The notes: generated by a model not told the origin, from the sequence alone. 64,000 nt of DNA from Pseudoduganella umbonata (GCF_014192225.1 NZ_JACHXS010000001.1:894440-958439), one strand, 5' to 3'. Shown: positions 35,336 through 47,063, numbered from the stretch's first letter. A program made the numbers and translations.

Positions 35336-36253
35336 TCACGGCTGGGCGGCGGCACGGCTGGCCGCCAGCGCGTTGCCCGCGCGGCTGGCTGCTTTCCGCC
35401 CGAGATGGCTTGCGATGAACTGCCCCGCATCGACCACTGCGCCAAGGTCGATGCCGGTATGGATTCCGAGTCCGTGCAGCATGTACAGCACGTCTTCGGT
35501 GGCGACGTTGCCCGTCGCGCCTTTCGCGTAAGGGCAACCGCCCAGTCCGGCCACCGAGGAATGGAAAGTGGTGACACCGATTTCCAGGCAGGCGTAGATA
35601 TTGGCCAGCGCCTGGCCATAGGTGTCGTGGAAATGGCCCGAAAGCTGCGCGATCGGGAACGCGCCGGCGGCGCGCGCCATGACCTGCTGGACCTGGCGCG
35701 GCGTGCCGACCCCGATGGTATCGGCGATGTCGATCTCGTCGCACCCCAGGTCGCGCATGCGGCCGACCACATCGGCGACCGTATCGCTGGAGACCTCGCC
35801 CTGGTAGGGGCAGCCGAACGCGCAACTGATGCTGCCGCGCAGGCGCAGCCCCATTTCCCGTGCTGCCAGCGCGACCGGCCGGAAGCGTTGTACGGATTCC
35901 GCGATGGAGCAGTTGATGTTTTTCTGCGAGAACGCTTCGGATGCCGCGCCGAAGATCACCACTTCGTCGACACCCGCCGCATGCGCTGCCTCGAGCCCCT
36001 GCATATTGGGCGCGAGGGCGGAATACAGCACGCCGGGCCGGCGCCGGATGCCGGCCATCACCTCCGCCGACGTGGCCATCTGCGGCACCCATTTCGGCGA
36101 GACGAACGATGCCGCCTCGATATTGGCGAAGCCGGCCGCCGTCAACCGGTCGACCAGTGCCACCTTGACCGCGGCCGGGATGATTTCCCGTTCGTTCTGC
36201 AGCCCATCGCGCGGACCGACCTCGACGATCTTGACCTTGTGCGGCAAGTTCAT
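35336..36253 (-). CDS. liuE: Hydroxymethylglutaryl-CoA lyase
   Basis: A 305-residue DRE-TIM-type lyase that splits HMG-CoA into acetoacetate and acetyl-CoA, the last step of leucine and isoprenoid-branch catabolism. It starts with KVKIVEVGPRDGLQNE and has the active-site cysteine loop GLGGCPYAKGATGN near residue 265 and the metal HFHDTYG segment near 233. The ATG at 36253 has GGAG 11 bases upstream. It leads a minus-strand operon with ETF-QO and thiolase, under a copy of the 26-bp palindrome. Confidence 0.94.
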   Translation of the reverse strand: MNLPHKVKIVEVGPRDGLQNEREIIPAAVKVALVDRLTAAGFANIEAASFVSPKWVPQMATSAEVMAGIRRRPGVLYSALAPNMQGLEAAHAAGVDEVVIFGAASEAFSQKNINCSIAESVQRFRPVALAAREMGLRLRGSISCAFGCPYQGEVSSDTVADVVGRMRDLGCDEIDIADTIGVGTPRQVQQVMARAAGAFPIAQLSGHFHDTYGQALANIYACLEIGVTTFHSSVAGLGGCPYAKGATGNVATEDVLYMLHGLGIHTGIDLGAVVDAGQFIASHLGRKAASRAGNALAASRAAAQP

Positions 36254-36350
36254 TTCCCTACTCCTCTTCTCCGATGGGCAGCATGCGCTGCCCGGGCTTG
36301 CCGGACGACGGCGTTCGACGGCATGCCGCCCACTGCGTCCATGTCGCAAG

Positions 36351-36376
36351 ACTTTACGTTTACGTTAACGTCAATC
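36351..36376. promoter_or_regulatory. 26-bp palindrome, LiuR-like operator copy 2
   Basis: The left half ACTTTACGTTTAC is identical to the site at 27083; the right half GTTAACGTCAATC differs from the perfect complement at four positions. It lies about 100 bp upstream of the HMG-CoA lyase start codon. Confidence 0.75.
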
Positions 36377-36461
36377 TAACTATAGATTACCATTTTCCAT
36401 CCAGAATTTGTACCCATCGCCAAAAATGTTTCCACGAGCTGGCTAACCCTCAGGCATGGCC

Positions 36462-36489
36462 GCACTTCTTGCAGGCATGCAAGAAGTGC
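36462..36489. promoter_or_regulatory. MarR-type operator over the efflux promoter
   Basis: A perfect 11-bp inverted repeat GCACTTCTTGC-N6-GCAAGAAGTGC. It overlaps a TTGCAG -35 candidate (36469), with a TACAAT -10 at 36493. It lies 33 bp before the MarR start codon and suits autorepression. Confidence 0.78.
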
Positions 36490-36522
36490 TGATACAATAA
36501 CTCGTTCGATCTCTAACCATTT

Positions 36523-36966
36523 ATGTCTTATATGTCGTCCGCTATCGAAGAGCGTTTTTCGCAAGCCCTGCACAGCACGGCCCGCGCCTGGCGCCAGGCG
36601 CTGGACCGGCGCATGAAATCCCTGGGACTGTCGCAGGCCGGCTGGATGGCCATCGCCACGGTGGCGAAGGACGTGCCGATGTCGCAAACGGAGCTTGCCG
36701 CAAGGCTGGGCGTCGAAGACCCGACGATGGTCGCCATGATCGACCGGCTGGTCAAAGGCGGCTACATGGTGCGGGTGCCGTCTGAAACGGACCGCCGCGT
36801 CAAGCTGGTGCAGCTGACCGGGCGCGGTCGCGAGATCTTCCAGGAACTGCTTGCCGTGGCGGATCCATTCCGCAGCGAACTGCTGGGCGGCGCGGACCGG
36901 GCGCAGCTGGAACAGGTGACTGTCTTCCTGGAAGCGCTGCGGGCAGCAATCGAGAGCCGCGGATGA
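36523..36966 (+). CDS. MarR-family transcriptional regulator
   Basis: A 147-residue winged-helix regulator. The DNA-binding part includes MSQTELAARLGVEDPTMVAMID and the wing VRVPSETDRRVKLVQLT. Its ATG is 33 bp after a perfect inverted repeat. It overlaps the DHA2 transporter start by 4 bp (ATGA), so it is the first gene of a four-gene efflux operon and most likely represses it until a toxic compound binds. Confidence 0.93.
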   Translation: MSYMSSAIEERFSQALHSTARAWRQALDRRMKSLGLSQAGWMAIATVAKDVPMSQTELAARLGVEDPTMVAMIDRLVKGGYMVRVPSETDRRVKLVQLTGRGREIFQELLAVADPFRSELLGGADRAQLEQVTVFLEALRAAIESRG

Positions 36967-38486
36967 GCCAGTCCGCGGCCAATGCCGGGGATGGTCTCAA
37001 CCGGCCCATGATCACGCTGTCGATCATGCTGGCCACCGTCATCCAGGCCCTCGACGGTACCATCGCCAACGTCGCGCTGCCGCACATGCAGGGCGCGCTG
37101 TCGGCCTCGCAGGACCAGATCACCTGGGTGCTGACCTCGTTCATCGTGGCGGCGGCGATCGCCACGCCGGTGACGGGCTGGCTGTGCGACCGCTTCGGCA
37201 CGAAGAACGTGTTCCTTGCGTCGGTGGCCGGGTTCACCATCGCCTCGGTGCTGTGCGGGGTGTCGCAATCGCTGACGCAGATCGTCGTGGCGCGCCTGCT
37301 GCAGGGCGTATTCGGTGCCGCGCTGGTGCCGCTGTCGCAGGCCACGCTGCTGGACATCAACCCACGCGAAAAGCACGGTTCGGCCATGGCGGTGTGGGGC
37401 ATGGGCGTGATGATCGGCCCCATCCTGGGTCCCACGCTGGGCGGCTGGCTGACCGACAGCTACAACTGGCGCTGGGTCTTCTTCATCAACGTGCCGGTTG
37501 GCGCCGTGGCGTTCTGGGGTATCTGGCGCTACATCCGCCCGGCCGCCGCGCCGCGCCGTATCCGTTTCGACATGTTCGGCTTCGTCACGCTGAGCCTCGC
37601 GATCGGCGCGCTGCAGATGCTGCTCGACCGGGGCGAACAGAACGACTGGTTCGCCGCCACCGAAACCTGGATCGAGGCGGTCGTGCTGGCGCTGTCCTTC
37701 GCCTGGTTCGCCGTCCACACGTGGACCAGCCCGCCGGGCAGATCGTTCTTCGATTACCGGCTGCTGAAGAACGCCAATTACGTGGGTGGCCTGCTGTTCA
37801 TCTTCATCGTCGGCCTGGTGCTGTTCGCCACGCGCGCGCTGACCCCGACGATGCTGCAGGGGCTGATGGGCTATCCGGCCGCCGTCGCCGGCCTGGTAAC
37901 GGCGCCGTCGGGCATCGGCACGATGCTCGCGATGATGCTGGTGGGCCGCCTGGTCGGCAAGGTCGATGTACGGCTGCTGCTGGCCACCGGCTTCGCGATC
38001 ACCGCCTTCTCGCTGTGGCAGATGAGCCGCTACACCTTGGTGTTGGCGCAGTCCGATATCGTGTGGCCCGGCGTGATCCAGGGCCTGGGGCTCGGCCTGG
38101 TGTTCGTGCCGCTGTCGGCCGCCACGTTTGCCACGCTGTCGCCGGCGATGCGCGCCGAAGGCACGGCCATCTACAGCCTGGTGCGCAACATCGGCAGCAG
38201 TATCGGCATCGCGCTCGTGCAGACGCTGCTGGTGCGGAACACGGCAACGATGCACGCCTCGCTGGCCGAACACGTGACGATCGCCAACCCGGCGCTAGGC
38301 GCCACCACGCCGGTGGCGCTGGCGCAGCTGAACGAGGAAATCACGCGCCAGGCGTCGATGATCGCGTACGCCAACGACTTCTGGATGATGACCCTGATGA
38401 CCCTTGCCGTGATCCCCCTGCTGCTGCTGATCCGCACGGGGCCGGCCGACCAGCAACCCGCACTCGACCATGCCGCGATGGAATGA
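36963..38486 (+). CDS. DHA2-family MFS drug efflux protein, EmrB-like
   Basis: A 507-residue carrier with about 14 membrane segments. It begins with MITLSIMLATVIQALDGTIANVA, the TM1 motif of the EmrB/QacA group, and carries GWLCDRFGTKNVF in the TM2-3 loop and GPTLGGWLTD in TM5. It works with the membrane fusion and outer-membrane proteins encoded next to it to expel drugs across both membranes. Confidence 0.92.
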   Translation: MSQSAANAGDGLNRPMITLSIMLATVIQALDGTIANVALPHMQGALSASQDQITWVLTSFIVAAAIATPVTGWLCDRFGTKNVFLASVAGFTIASVLCGVSQSLTQIVVARLLQGVFGAALVPLSQATLLDINPREKHGSAMAVWGMGVMIGPILGPTLGGWLTDSYNWRWVFFINVPVGAVAFWGIWRYIRPAAAPRRIRFDMFGFVTLSLAIGALQMLLDRGEQNDWFAATETWIEAVVLALSFAWFAVHTWTSPPGRSFFDYRLLKNANYVGGLLFIFIVGLVLFATRALTPTMLQGLMGYPAAVAGLVTAPSGIGTMLAMMLVGRLVGKVDVRLLLATGFAITAFSLWQMSRYTLVLAQSDIVWPGVIQGLGLGLVFVPLSAATFATLSPAMRAEGTAIYSLVRNIGSSIGIALVQTLLVRNTATMHASLAEHVTIANPALGATTPVALAQLNEEITRQASMIAYANDFWMMTLMTLAVIPLLLLIRTGPADQQPALDHAAME

Positions 38487-38490
38487 AACG

Positions 38491-39933
38491 ATGAACAAGA
38501 AGATCACTCTCGCCGGGGCCGCCGCCGTGCTGGCGCTCGGCCTGGCCGGCTGCGCCACGCCACCGCCGGATGGCCGCGTGCCGCCGGTACGCAACATCGC
38601 TGCGGAGTTGCCGGCATCGATCCACCTGGCGCGCGAAGGCTGGCCGGAAGCGCGCTGGTGGAGCAGCTACGGCGACGAACAGCTGACCAGGCTGATCGAT
38701 GCGGCGCTGGCCACCGCGCCCAGCCTGGAAGTGGCGGCAACCCGCATCGGTGCCGCCCACGCCGCGCTGTCGCTGTCGCGCGCCGACCGGGGCCTGTCAA
38801 CCAGCCTCGACGCGGCCGCCAGCCGCCAGCGCTACTCCGCCAACGGCCTGTTCCCGGCCCCCATCGGCGGCGCTTGGTATACCGAAGAGACGGTGCGGGT
38901 CCAGGCCCGCTACGATATCGACTGGTGGGGCCGCAACCGCGCGCTGGTCGCCGCGGCCGCCGGCGAAGTCAATGCCAGCCGCGCCGCGTACGCCGCCGCG
39001 GAACAGGCACTGGCCGCCGCGGTCGCCCGCAGCTGGTACACGCTGCAGGGCCAATGGGCGCGCCGCGCCAACCTGGAACAGCTGATTGCCGTGCAGCGCG
39101 ACCTGCTCGCCGACACGGGCAAGCGCCTCGCCTACGGCCTGGCGGCGGCGCCGGACCGGGAACGGTTCGCCACCGACCTGGCGCTGCTGGAACGGGACCT
39201 GGCCGAACTCGATACCGCCAGCGCCAGGGAAACCGAAGCGCTGCGCGCGCTGCTCGGCGCCGGCAACGATGCGCTGACCGGTCTGCATGCCGCGTATGGC
39301 CCTGCCGAACCGCCCGCGATACCGGCCCGGCTGGGCGCGGAACTGCTGGCACGCCGGCCGGACCTGCAGGCCGCCCGCTGGCGCGTGGAAGCGGCGCTGT
39401 CGCGCATCGATGCCGCGAAGGCGGCGTTTTATCCGGAAATCGACCTGAGCGCAGCGATCGGCCTGGATTCCCTTTCACTGTCGCGCCTGCTGGAAGCCGG
39501 CAGCCGCACGCTGTTCGTCGGGCCGGCGCTGTCGCTGCCGCTGTTCGACAGCCACCGGCTGTCGGCCCGCCTGGAAGGCAACCGCAATGAACGCGACGCA
39601 CTGATCGCCGACTATAACCAGGCCGTGATCGACGCCATGCGCGAGGTGGCGCAGGAAGCGGCCGCCGTGCAGGGCCTCGCCACCCAGCTGGCGCGCCAGG
39701 CGCAGGCCTGCGCGGGCGCCCGGGCCGTGCTGCAGGCCACGCAGTCGCGTCTCGAGCGCGGCCTGGCCAGCCGCGCCGAGCTACTCGCGGCACGCCAGGC
39801 CGTGCTGCGCCAGCAGGACGCGGCCCTCGCGCTGCAGCAGCAGCAGCGGCTGGCCGGTGTGGCCCTGATCCACTCCCTCGGCGGTGGCTACCATGCCGGC
39901 GCCGCGGATACCGAACGATTCTCTTCCCACTGA
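38491..39933 (+). CDS. Outer-membrane efflux lipoprotein, NodT/OprM type
   Basis: A 480-residue outer-membrane factor. The signal peptide ends in a lipobox (LGLAGC, Cys about residue 20). Two repeats of the family's helical/beta hairpin follow, with WWSSYGDEQLTRLIDAAL near the start and LARRPDLQAARWRVEAALSR near the second half. The start 38491 is used because an upstream in-frame ATG lies inside the transporter gene and would spoil the signal peptide. It supplies the exit channel of the efflux system. Confidence 0.92.
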   Translation: MNKKITLAGAAAVLALGLAGCATPPPDGRVPPVRNIAAELPASIHLAREGWPEARWWSSYGDEQLTRLIDAALATAPSLEVAATRIGAAHAALSLSRADRGLSTSLDAAASRQRYSANGLFPAPIGGAWYTEETVRVQARYDIDWWGRNRALVAAAAGEVNASRAAYAAAEQALAAAVARSWYTLQGQWARRANLEQLIAVQRDLLADTGKRLAYGLAAAPDRERFATDLALLERDLAELDTASARETEALRALLGAGNDALTGLHAAYGPAEPPAIPARLGAELLARRPDLQAARWRVEAALSRIDAAKAAFYPEIDLSAAIGLDSLSLSRLLEAGSRTLFVGPALSLPLFDSHRLSARLEGNRNERDALIADYNQAVIDAMREVAQEAAAVQGLATQLARQAQACAGARAVLQATQSRLERGLASRAELLAARQAVLRQQDAALALQQQQRLAGVALIHSLGGGYHAGAADTERFSSH

Positions 39934-39937
39934 CACC

Positions 39938-41978
<2,041 letters not shown>

Positions 41979-42025
41979 AGCCGCCGGGGCACGAGTTAGT
42001 TTTTAGGCATGAAAACGTATTCATG

Positions 42026-42054
42026 TTTAACTCTTACGCTTGACCGACTATACT
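42026..42054 (+). promoter_or_regulatory. Predicted sigma-70 promoter of a small gene
   Basis: TTTAAC at 42026 and TATACT at 42049, 17 bp apart, 50 bp before the start of the 54-residue gene. Confidence 0.5.
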
Positions 42055-42104
42055 GGCCATCATAATCCTTATAAATATCTGATATTCATACACAGGAGAT
42101 AGCC

Positions 42105-42269
42105 ATGGTCATTCTGAAACTTGTGTGCTGCGCCGTTGTCGCCGTTGCTGCGGGTGCGGCAGCGCTGTTCGACGAAGAGGAACCGGCCGTCGTGTCGCAG
42201 CCGTCGCAGGGCGAAGTCTTCCATCCGCCGGCCATCGACATCAATCACCTCGCCAAGGCATTCCGCTGA
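42105..42269 (+). CDS. 54-residue small membrane or exported protein
   Basis: A short gene with a good AGGAGA site six bases before the ATG and a plausible promoter upstream. The product has a hydrophobic N-terminal half (ILKLVCCAVVAVAAGAAAL), then an acidic EEEP and a C-terminal part with HPPAIDINHLAKAFR. It looks like a single-pass or signal-peptide protein. I do not recognise the family. The translation signals make it credible despite the length. Confidence 0.6.
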   Translation: MVILKLVCCAVVAVAAGAAALFDEEEPAVVSQPSQGEVFHPPAIDINHLAKAFR

Positions 42270-42557
42270 CGCGCGGCCGCCGCCCAGGCGCTGCGCCCGC
42301 CATCTGTGGCAGCAGTGCCCTGGGATGGAGGACGCGCCCCTGCCCCGTCTGGTCAGGGGGGCAACATCGGCAGGCAGCATTGCCAGAGCGGAGCACGGGG
42401 CGTTCGTGCACCAATCCGGCTTAGGCAAGGCGCCTTGGCTGTTGCCCGGCTGCCCAGTTATCATCTTGCGGCATGGAGGATATCGAAAAGCGCAATTGGA
42501 TTGTTCCTGTCGGCTAGTACAAGATGGAAACATCGTTACTTGCCAATGGAGTCCAGC

Positions 42558-42746
42558 ATGACCTTCCTCGAATATTTGCCGATTGCTCTTGCAGTGACCG
42601 GCCTCGTGCTGCGGTTCGTGATTTCCAAGCCGGCGGCGCAGGCTGTGCAGGCGTGGGAACAGGACTCCCGTCTGCAGCGGGAAGCCCAGCCTGCCGCCAC
42701 GCGCCCTGCCGTATCGGCACGCGAACGCGCTTTCGCCGCCGCCTGA
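42558..42746 (+). CDS. 62-residue small membrane protein
   Basis: A short gene with GGAG seven bases before the ATG. The N-terminus is a membrane helix (LEYLPIALAVTGLVLRFVI), and the rest is polar (WEQDSRLQREAQPAATRPAV), so it is probably single-pass with a cytoplasmic tail. The family is unknown. Codon use matches the neighbours. It is convergent with prpR. Confidence 0.55.
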   Translation: MTFLEYLPIALAVTGLVLRFVISKPAAQAVQAWEQDSRLQREAQPAATRPAVSARERAFAAA

Positions 42747-42783
42747 ACGCCAGAGTCGGTTTTTTGTTTTTTGTACCGGACGC

Positions 42784-42804
42784 CCGCCAATCGATCCTTG
42801 GCGG
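42784..42804. terminator. Hairpin downstream of prpR
   Basis: A 7-bp stem CCGCCAA / TTGGCGG with a 7-base loop just after the prpR stop codon on the minus strand. There is no adjacent U-tract. Confidence 0.35.
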
Positions 42805-42813
42805 CAGCGTTGC

Positions 42814-44418
42814 TCAGCCGCCGCGCAGCCGCCGCCACAACGTGGTACGGCTGATCCCGAGGTAGGCCGCGGCTTCGTCCTTGCGCCCCCCGAAGCGCCG
42901 CAATACCTGGGTCAGCGACTCGGTCGGTTGTGGCGCCCCTACCGCATCCACGCTAGCCGGCCCTGCCTCGATGCGCTCCGCCAGTTCCGGTGCGATGCCG
43001 AGCAGGAAAGCCGGCGTCAGCGCCTGCAGCGGCTCTGCCGCCAGGAACAGCGCAGTGCGTTCCATCAGGTTGCGCAGTTCGCGGACATTGCCCGGCCACG
43101 GGTAGCCTTCCAGCAGCGCCGCGCAAGCGTTCATCTCCGCATGCAGGTTGATGTGCGTGGCGCCACGCAAGGCGGCCAGCGCGTTTTTCAGCGACCACTC
43201 GGCGAGGGCAATGATGTCCTGCCTCCGTTCACGCAGCGGCGGCGCCGCCAGCCGCAGTACAGCGAGTCGATAGAACAGGTCGGCGCGAAAGCGTCCTTCC
43301 CGTACGCGCGCCTCGAGGTCGCAGTGGGTAGCGCTGATCACGCGTACATCGATGGGGACCGGGCGCGTCCCACCCACCCGCACCACTTCGCGCTCTTCGA
43401 GCACGCGCAGCAGGCGGGTTTGCAGCGCGAGCGGCATTTCGCCGATCTCGTCCAGGAACAGGGTGCCATGGTTGGCCGCTTCGAACAGCCCGGCGTGGCC
43501 GCCGCGACGCGCACCCGTGAAAGCGCCCTCCTCGTGGCCGAACAGTTCGGATTCGAGCAGCGATTCGGCCACCGCGCCGCAGTTGACGGCGACAAACGGG
43601 CGGCCTTTCCCGTGCCCTCCCGGCGCTTCGCGGTGGATCGCCTGCGCGACCAGTTCCTTGCCGGTGCCGGTTTCGCCCTGGACCAGCACGGTCGCCCGCG
43701 AGCGCGCATACAGCACCACCGCCTGACGCACCCGTTCCATGGCGCCGGATTCGCCGCGCAGGTCATTGAGCCCATAGCGCGCCTGCAGGGTATCCGCCAC
43801 GGCGGCACGGCGGCCGCGGTTCGACTCCAGTTGCGACAGGCGCGCCATCTCGATGGCATCGTCGAACGCCTCGCGTATCGACGATGCCGAGTACACGAAT
43901 ACGCCTGTCAGGCCCGCTTCCTCGGCCAGGTCGGTGATCAGGCCGGCACCGACGATCGCCTCGATGCCGGCGGCCTTCAGTTCCTGGACCTGGGCACGCG
44001 CATCCTCGTCGGTCACATAGGTGCGCTGCACGATCGGCACGTGGAAGGTCGCGCTGAACTCGGCCAGTTCCGGGTGCTCGCGCTGGTGGGCGATCACGCC
44101 GATGCGCTCCGTCACGCGGCGCGCGCGCGACAGTGCCTGCAGCATGTCGAAGCCGCTGGCCTTCGCAACGACCACCGGCACGGGCACGCGCCCCTTCAGG
44201 TAGGCCGCGTTCGAACCAGCCGCGATCAGCACATCGCAGCGTTCGGTGGCGATACGTTCGCGGATATGCCTGACCGCTTCATCGTACCCGAGCCTGATCG
44301 GTTCGATGGTGGCGAGATGATCGTATTCGAGCGTGATGTCGCGGAACAGGCCGGCCAGCCGCGACACGGAAACGGTCCAGAAGACAGGCTTGTTATCGGA
44401 CATGGAAGCAGGTGCCAT
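42814..44418 (-). CDS. prpR: Sigma-54-dependent activator of propionate catabolism
   Basis: A 534-residue (or 529 from the ATG at 44403) enhancer-binding protein. The N-terminal PrpR_N sensing domain (about 10-170) is followed by the AAA+ domain with Walker A GETGTGKELVAQAIH and the sigma-54 contact loop GAFTGAR. The C-terminal Fis-type helix-turn-helix is GGRKDEAAAYLGISRTTLWRRL. In enterobacteria PrpR senses 2-methylcitrate and activates prpBCDE. Here it lies downstream of ppsA on the same strand, separated from prpB by ppsA, which is an unusual order. It should bind the TTTCA half-sites at 47064-47109. Confidence 0.92.
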   Translation of the reverse strand: MAPASMSDNKPVFWTVSVSRLAGLFRDITLEYDHLATIEPIRLGYDEAVRHIRERIATERCDVLIAAGSNAAYLKGRVPVPVVVAKASGFDMLQALSRARRVTERIGVIAHQREHPELAEFSATFHVPIVQRTYVTDEDARAQVQELKAAGIEAIVGAGLITDLAEEAGLTGVFVYSASSIREAFDDAIEMARLSQLESNRGRRAAVADTLQARYGLNDLRGESGAMERVRQAVVLYARSRATVLVQGETGTGKELVAQAIHREAPGGHGKGRPFVAVNCGAVAESLLESELFGHEEGAFTGARRGGHAGLFEAANHGTLFLDEIGEMPLALQTRLLRVLEEREVVRVGGTRPVPIDVRVISATHCDLEARVREGRFRADLFYRLAVLRLAAPPLRERRQDIIALAEWSLKNALAALRGATHINLHAEMNACAALLEGYPWPGNVRELRNLMERTALFLAAEPLQALTPAFLLGIAPELAERIEAGPASVDAVGAPQPTESLTQVLRRFGGRKDEAAAYLGISRTTLWRRLRGG

Positions 44419-44507
44419 TCAAGAATGCGGTTGCAGGATCCCGGCAACCCGCGCTGCAAGGCAGCACGGATCGTGCCGGGCCGACCCGATGCATCGGGCC
44501 TCGTCCT

Positions 44508-46931
44508 TCACTTCGGTCCGGCAAGCGTGCGCCAGGTGTCGATCACCGAATCCGGATTGAGCGACATCGATTCGATCCCCTGCTCGACGAGCCATGCGGC
44601 GAGCTCGGGATGGTCGGACGGCCCCTGGCCGCAGATGCCGATGTATTTGCCCCGCTCCCGGCATGCCGTGATTGCCATGACCAACAGGGCTTTCACGGCC
44701 GGATCGCGTTCGTCGAAGTCGGCCGCCAGCAGGGCCAGGCCGGAATCGCGGTCCAGGCCCAGTGTCAGCTGCGTAAGGTCATTCGAGCCGATGGAGAAGC
44801 CATCGAAATATTCGAGGAACTCGCCGGCCAGCAAGGCGTTCGACGGCACCTCGCACATCATGATCAGCCGCAGGCCGTCTTCACCGCGCTTCAGGCCATT
44901 GCTGGCCAGCAGTTCCACCACCTTCCGCGCCTGGCCCAGCGTGCGCACGAACGGCACCATGATTTCCACATTCGTCAATCCCATGTCGTTGCGGACCCGT
45001 TTCAGGGCCGCGCACTCCATTTCAAACGCGCCGGCGAAATCGGCCGACAGGTAGCGAGCGGCACCGCGGAAACCGAGCATCGGATTCTCCTCGTCCGGTT
45101 CATGCCGCGAACCGCCGATCAGCTTCCTGTACTCGTTGGACTTGAAGTCCGACAGGCGCACGATCACGGGCTTGGGCCAGAAGGCAGCGCCGATGGTGGC
45201 GATACCTTCGGCCAGCTTGTCGACGTAGAAGTCCCTGGGAGATGCATGGCCGCGTGATACGGACTCCACTGCCTGCTTCAGGTCCGCGTCGACATTCGGG
45301 TACTCGAGGATCACCCTCGGATGCACGCCGATATTGTTGTTGATGATGAACTCGAGTCGTGCCAGGCCTACTCCGCGATTCGGTACCGACTGCAACTCGA
45401 ACGCCAGTTGCGGGTTGCCGACATTGAGCATGATCTTGGTGGCGATGGGCGGCAGATCGCCGTTCGCGACTTCGGTGATTTCACTGTCGACCAGGCCGTC
45501 GTAGATCCTGCCTTCGTCGCCTTCGGCGCACGACACGGTGACGATGGCGCCTTCCTTCAGCACATCGGTCGCGTTACCGCAGCCGACCACCGCCGGCACG
45601 CCGAGCTCGCGCGCGATGATGGCCGCGTGGCAGGTGCGCCCGCCCCGGTTGGTGACGATCGCCGCCGCGCGCTTCATGACCGGTTCCCAGTTCGGATCGG
45701 TCATGTCGGCCACCAGCACGTCGCCGGGCTGTACCCGGTCCATCTCCGAGGGATCCTTGATCACGCGAACCGGGCCCGCGCCGATCTTCTGGCCGATCGC
45801 GCGGCCGCTCGTCAGTACCGTACCGCCGCCCTTGAGACGGTAGCGCTGCTGCACGTCGCTGGCCTTCTGCTGCGACTTCACGGTTTCCGGGCGCGCCTGC
45901 AGGATGTACAGCTTGCCATCCCGGCCATCCTTGCCCCATTCGATGTCCATCGGACGCCCGTAGTGGTTCTCGATGATGACGGCATACCTGGACAGTTCGG
46001 TGACTTCGTCATCCGTCAGCGAGTAGCGGTGGCGCAGGTCGGCCGGCACATCGATGGTCGTGACCGAGCGCCCGGCCCTGGCATCGCCAGTGAACTCCAT
46101 CTTCACGAGCTTGCTGCCGAGAGTCCGGCGGATGACCGATGCCTTGCCTTTTGCCAGCATCGGCTTGTGGACATGGAATTCGTCCGGGTTGACCGCGCCC
46201 TGCACCACCGTTTCGCCGAGCCCGTAGCTGGAAGTCACGAACACCACGTCGCGGAAACCGGATTCCGTGTCCAGCGTGAACATGACGCCCGCGGCGCCCA
46301 GGTCCGAGCGCACCATGCGCTGCACGCCGGCGGACAGGGCAACCTCGGCATGGGTGAATCCCTTGTGCACGCGGTACGAGATAGCGCGGTCGTTGTACAG
46401 CGATGCGAACACGTGCCTGATGGCTTCGAGCACGTTGTCGATGCCGACAACGTTCAGGAAGCTTTCCTGCTGGCCCGCGAACGATGCGTCGGGCAAGTCC
46501 TCCGCCGTAGCCGACGAGCGCACCGCGAACGAGACTTCGGCGCTCGAACCGCTCGCCAGGCGTTCATACGAGCGCCGGATATCTTGCTCGAGCGCGGCCT
46601 GGAATGGCGTGTCGACGATCCATTGGCGGATCTCGGCGCCAGCGGCGGCCAGCGCACGCACATCGTCGGTGTCGAGCCGTTCGAGGCGCTGCGCGATGCG
46701 CTCGGCCAGCGGTGCGCCCCCGCCGGGCGCATGCGACAGGAAGTCGCGGAATGCCTGTGCCGTCGTGGCAAAACCGCCGGGCACGCGCACGCCGGCGCCG
46801 GCAAGCTGGCTGATCATCTCGCCGAGCGACGCATTCTTGCCGCCGACGGCGTCGACATCGGCCATGCGCAGCGCCTCGAACGGCGCGACGTAAGGCTTCG
46901 ACTTCGGGAAGGGATTGGACATGTGGTTCAT
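44508..46931 (-). CDS. ppsA: Phosphoenolpyruvate synthase
   Basis: An 807-residue enzyme converting pyruvate and ATP to PEP, AMP and phosphate. The nucleotide-binding N-terminal domain starts [15 protein letters not shown], the phosphohistidine is in [15 protein letters not shown] near residue 430, and the C-terminal PEP-binding TIM barrel contains [17 protein letters not shown] and [12 protein letters not shown]. The ATG has AGGAAAG upstream. It is divergent from prpB and has its own sigma-54-type promoter, so it probably serves gluconeogenesis from the pyruvate released by the methylcitrate cycle. The usual regulatory protein gene is not adjacent. Confidence 0.94.
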   Translation of the reverse strand: MNHMSNPFPKSKPYVAPFEALRMADVDAVGGKNASLGEMISQLAGAGVRVPGGFATTAQAFRDFLSHAPGGGAPLAERIAQRLERLDTDDVRALAAAGAEIRQWIVDTPFQAALEQDIRRSYERLASGSSAEVSFAVRSSATAEDLPDASFAGQQESFLNVVGIDNVLEAIRHVFASLYNDRAISYRVHKGFTHAEVALSAGVQRMVRSDLGAAGVMFTLDTESGFRDVVFVTSSYGLGETVVQGAVNPDEFHVHKPMLAKGKASVIRRTLGSKLVKMEFTGDARAGRSVTTIDVPADLRHRYSLTDDEVTELSRYAVIIENHYGRPMDIEWGKDGRDGKLYILQARPETVKSQQKASDVQQRYRLKGGGTVLTSGRAIGQKIGAGPVRVIKDPSEMDRVQPGDVLVADMTDPNWEPVMKRAAAIVTNRGGRTCHAAIIARELGVPAVVGCGNATDVLKEGAIVTVSCAEGDEGRIYDGLVDSEITEVANGDLPPIATKIMLNVGNPQLAFELQSVPNRGVGLARLEFIINNNIGVHPRVILEYPNVDADLKQAVESVSRGHASPRDFYVDKLAEGIATIGAAFWPKPVIVRLSDFKSNEYRKLIGGSRHEPDEENPMLGFRGAARYLSADFAGAFEMECAALKRVRNDMGLTNVEIMVPFVRTLGQARKVVELLASNGLKRGEDGLRLIMMCEVPSNALLAGEFLEYFDGFSIGSNDLTQLTLGLDRDSGLALLAADFDERDPAVKALLVMAITACRERGKYIGICGQGPSDHPELAAWLVEQGIESMSLNPDSVIDTWRTLAGPK

Positions 46932-46972
46932 GGTGCTTTCCTGTGCAATTGAAATCTGTTTCGGCTACACAC

Positions 46973-46988
46973 TGCAATAAGCATTCCA
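46973..46988 (-). promoter_or_regulatory. Predicted sigma-54 promoter of ppsA
   Basis: On the minus strand TGGAATG-N4-TTGCA has GG and GC exactly 10 bp apart, matching the -24/-12 consensus. The start of transcription would lie about 31 bases before the ppsA ATG. Confidence 0.65.
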
Positions 46989-47063
46989 CAACGCAAGGGA
47001 TCGGCGTTTCCGCGGTGCGCCGGGAGAAAAGGCCTTGGCCCCGTTGAAAAATGTTGCACGAAG

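Noticed and set aside
42040..42054. TTGACC and TATACT as a promoter pair
   Set aside because: The two boxes are only 3 bp apart. The TTTAAC at 42026 gives a proper 17-bp spacing instead.
42270..42557. Possible riboswitch or RNA between the two small genes
   Set aside because: Short complementary runs are present, but no conserved riboswitch pattern could be recognised by eye.
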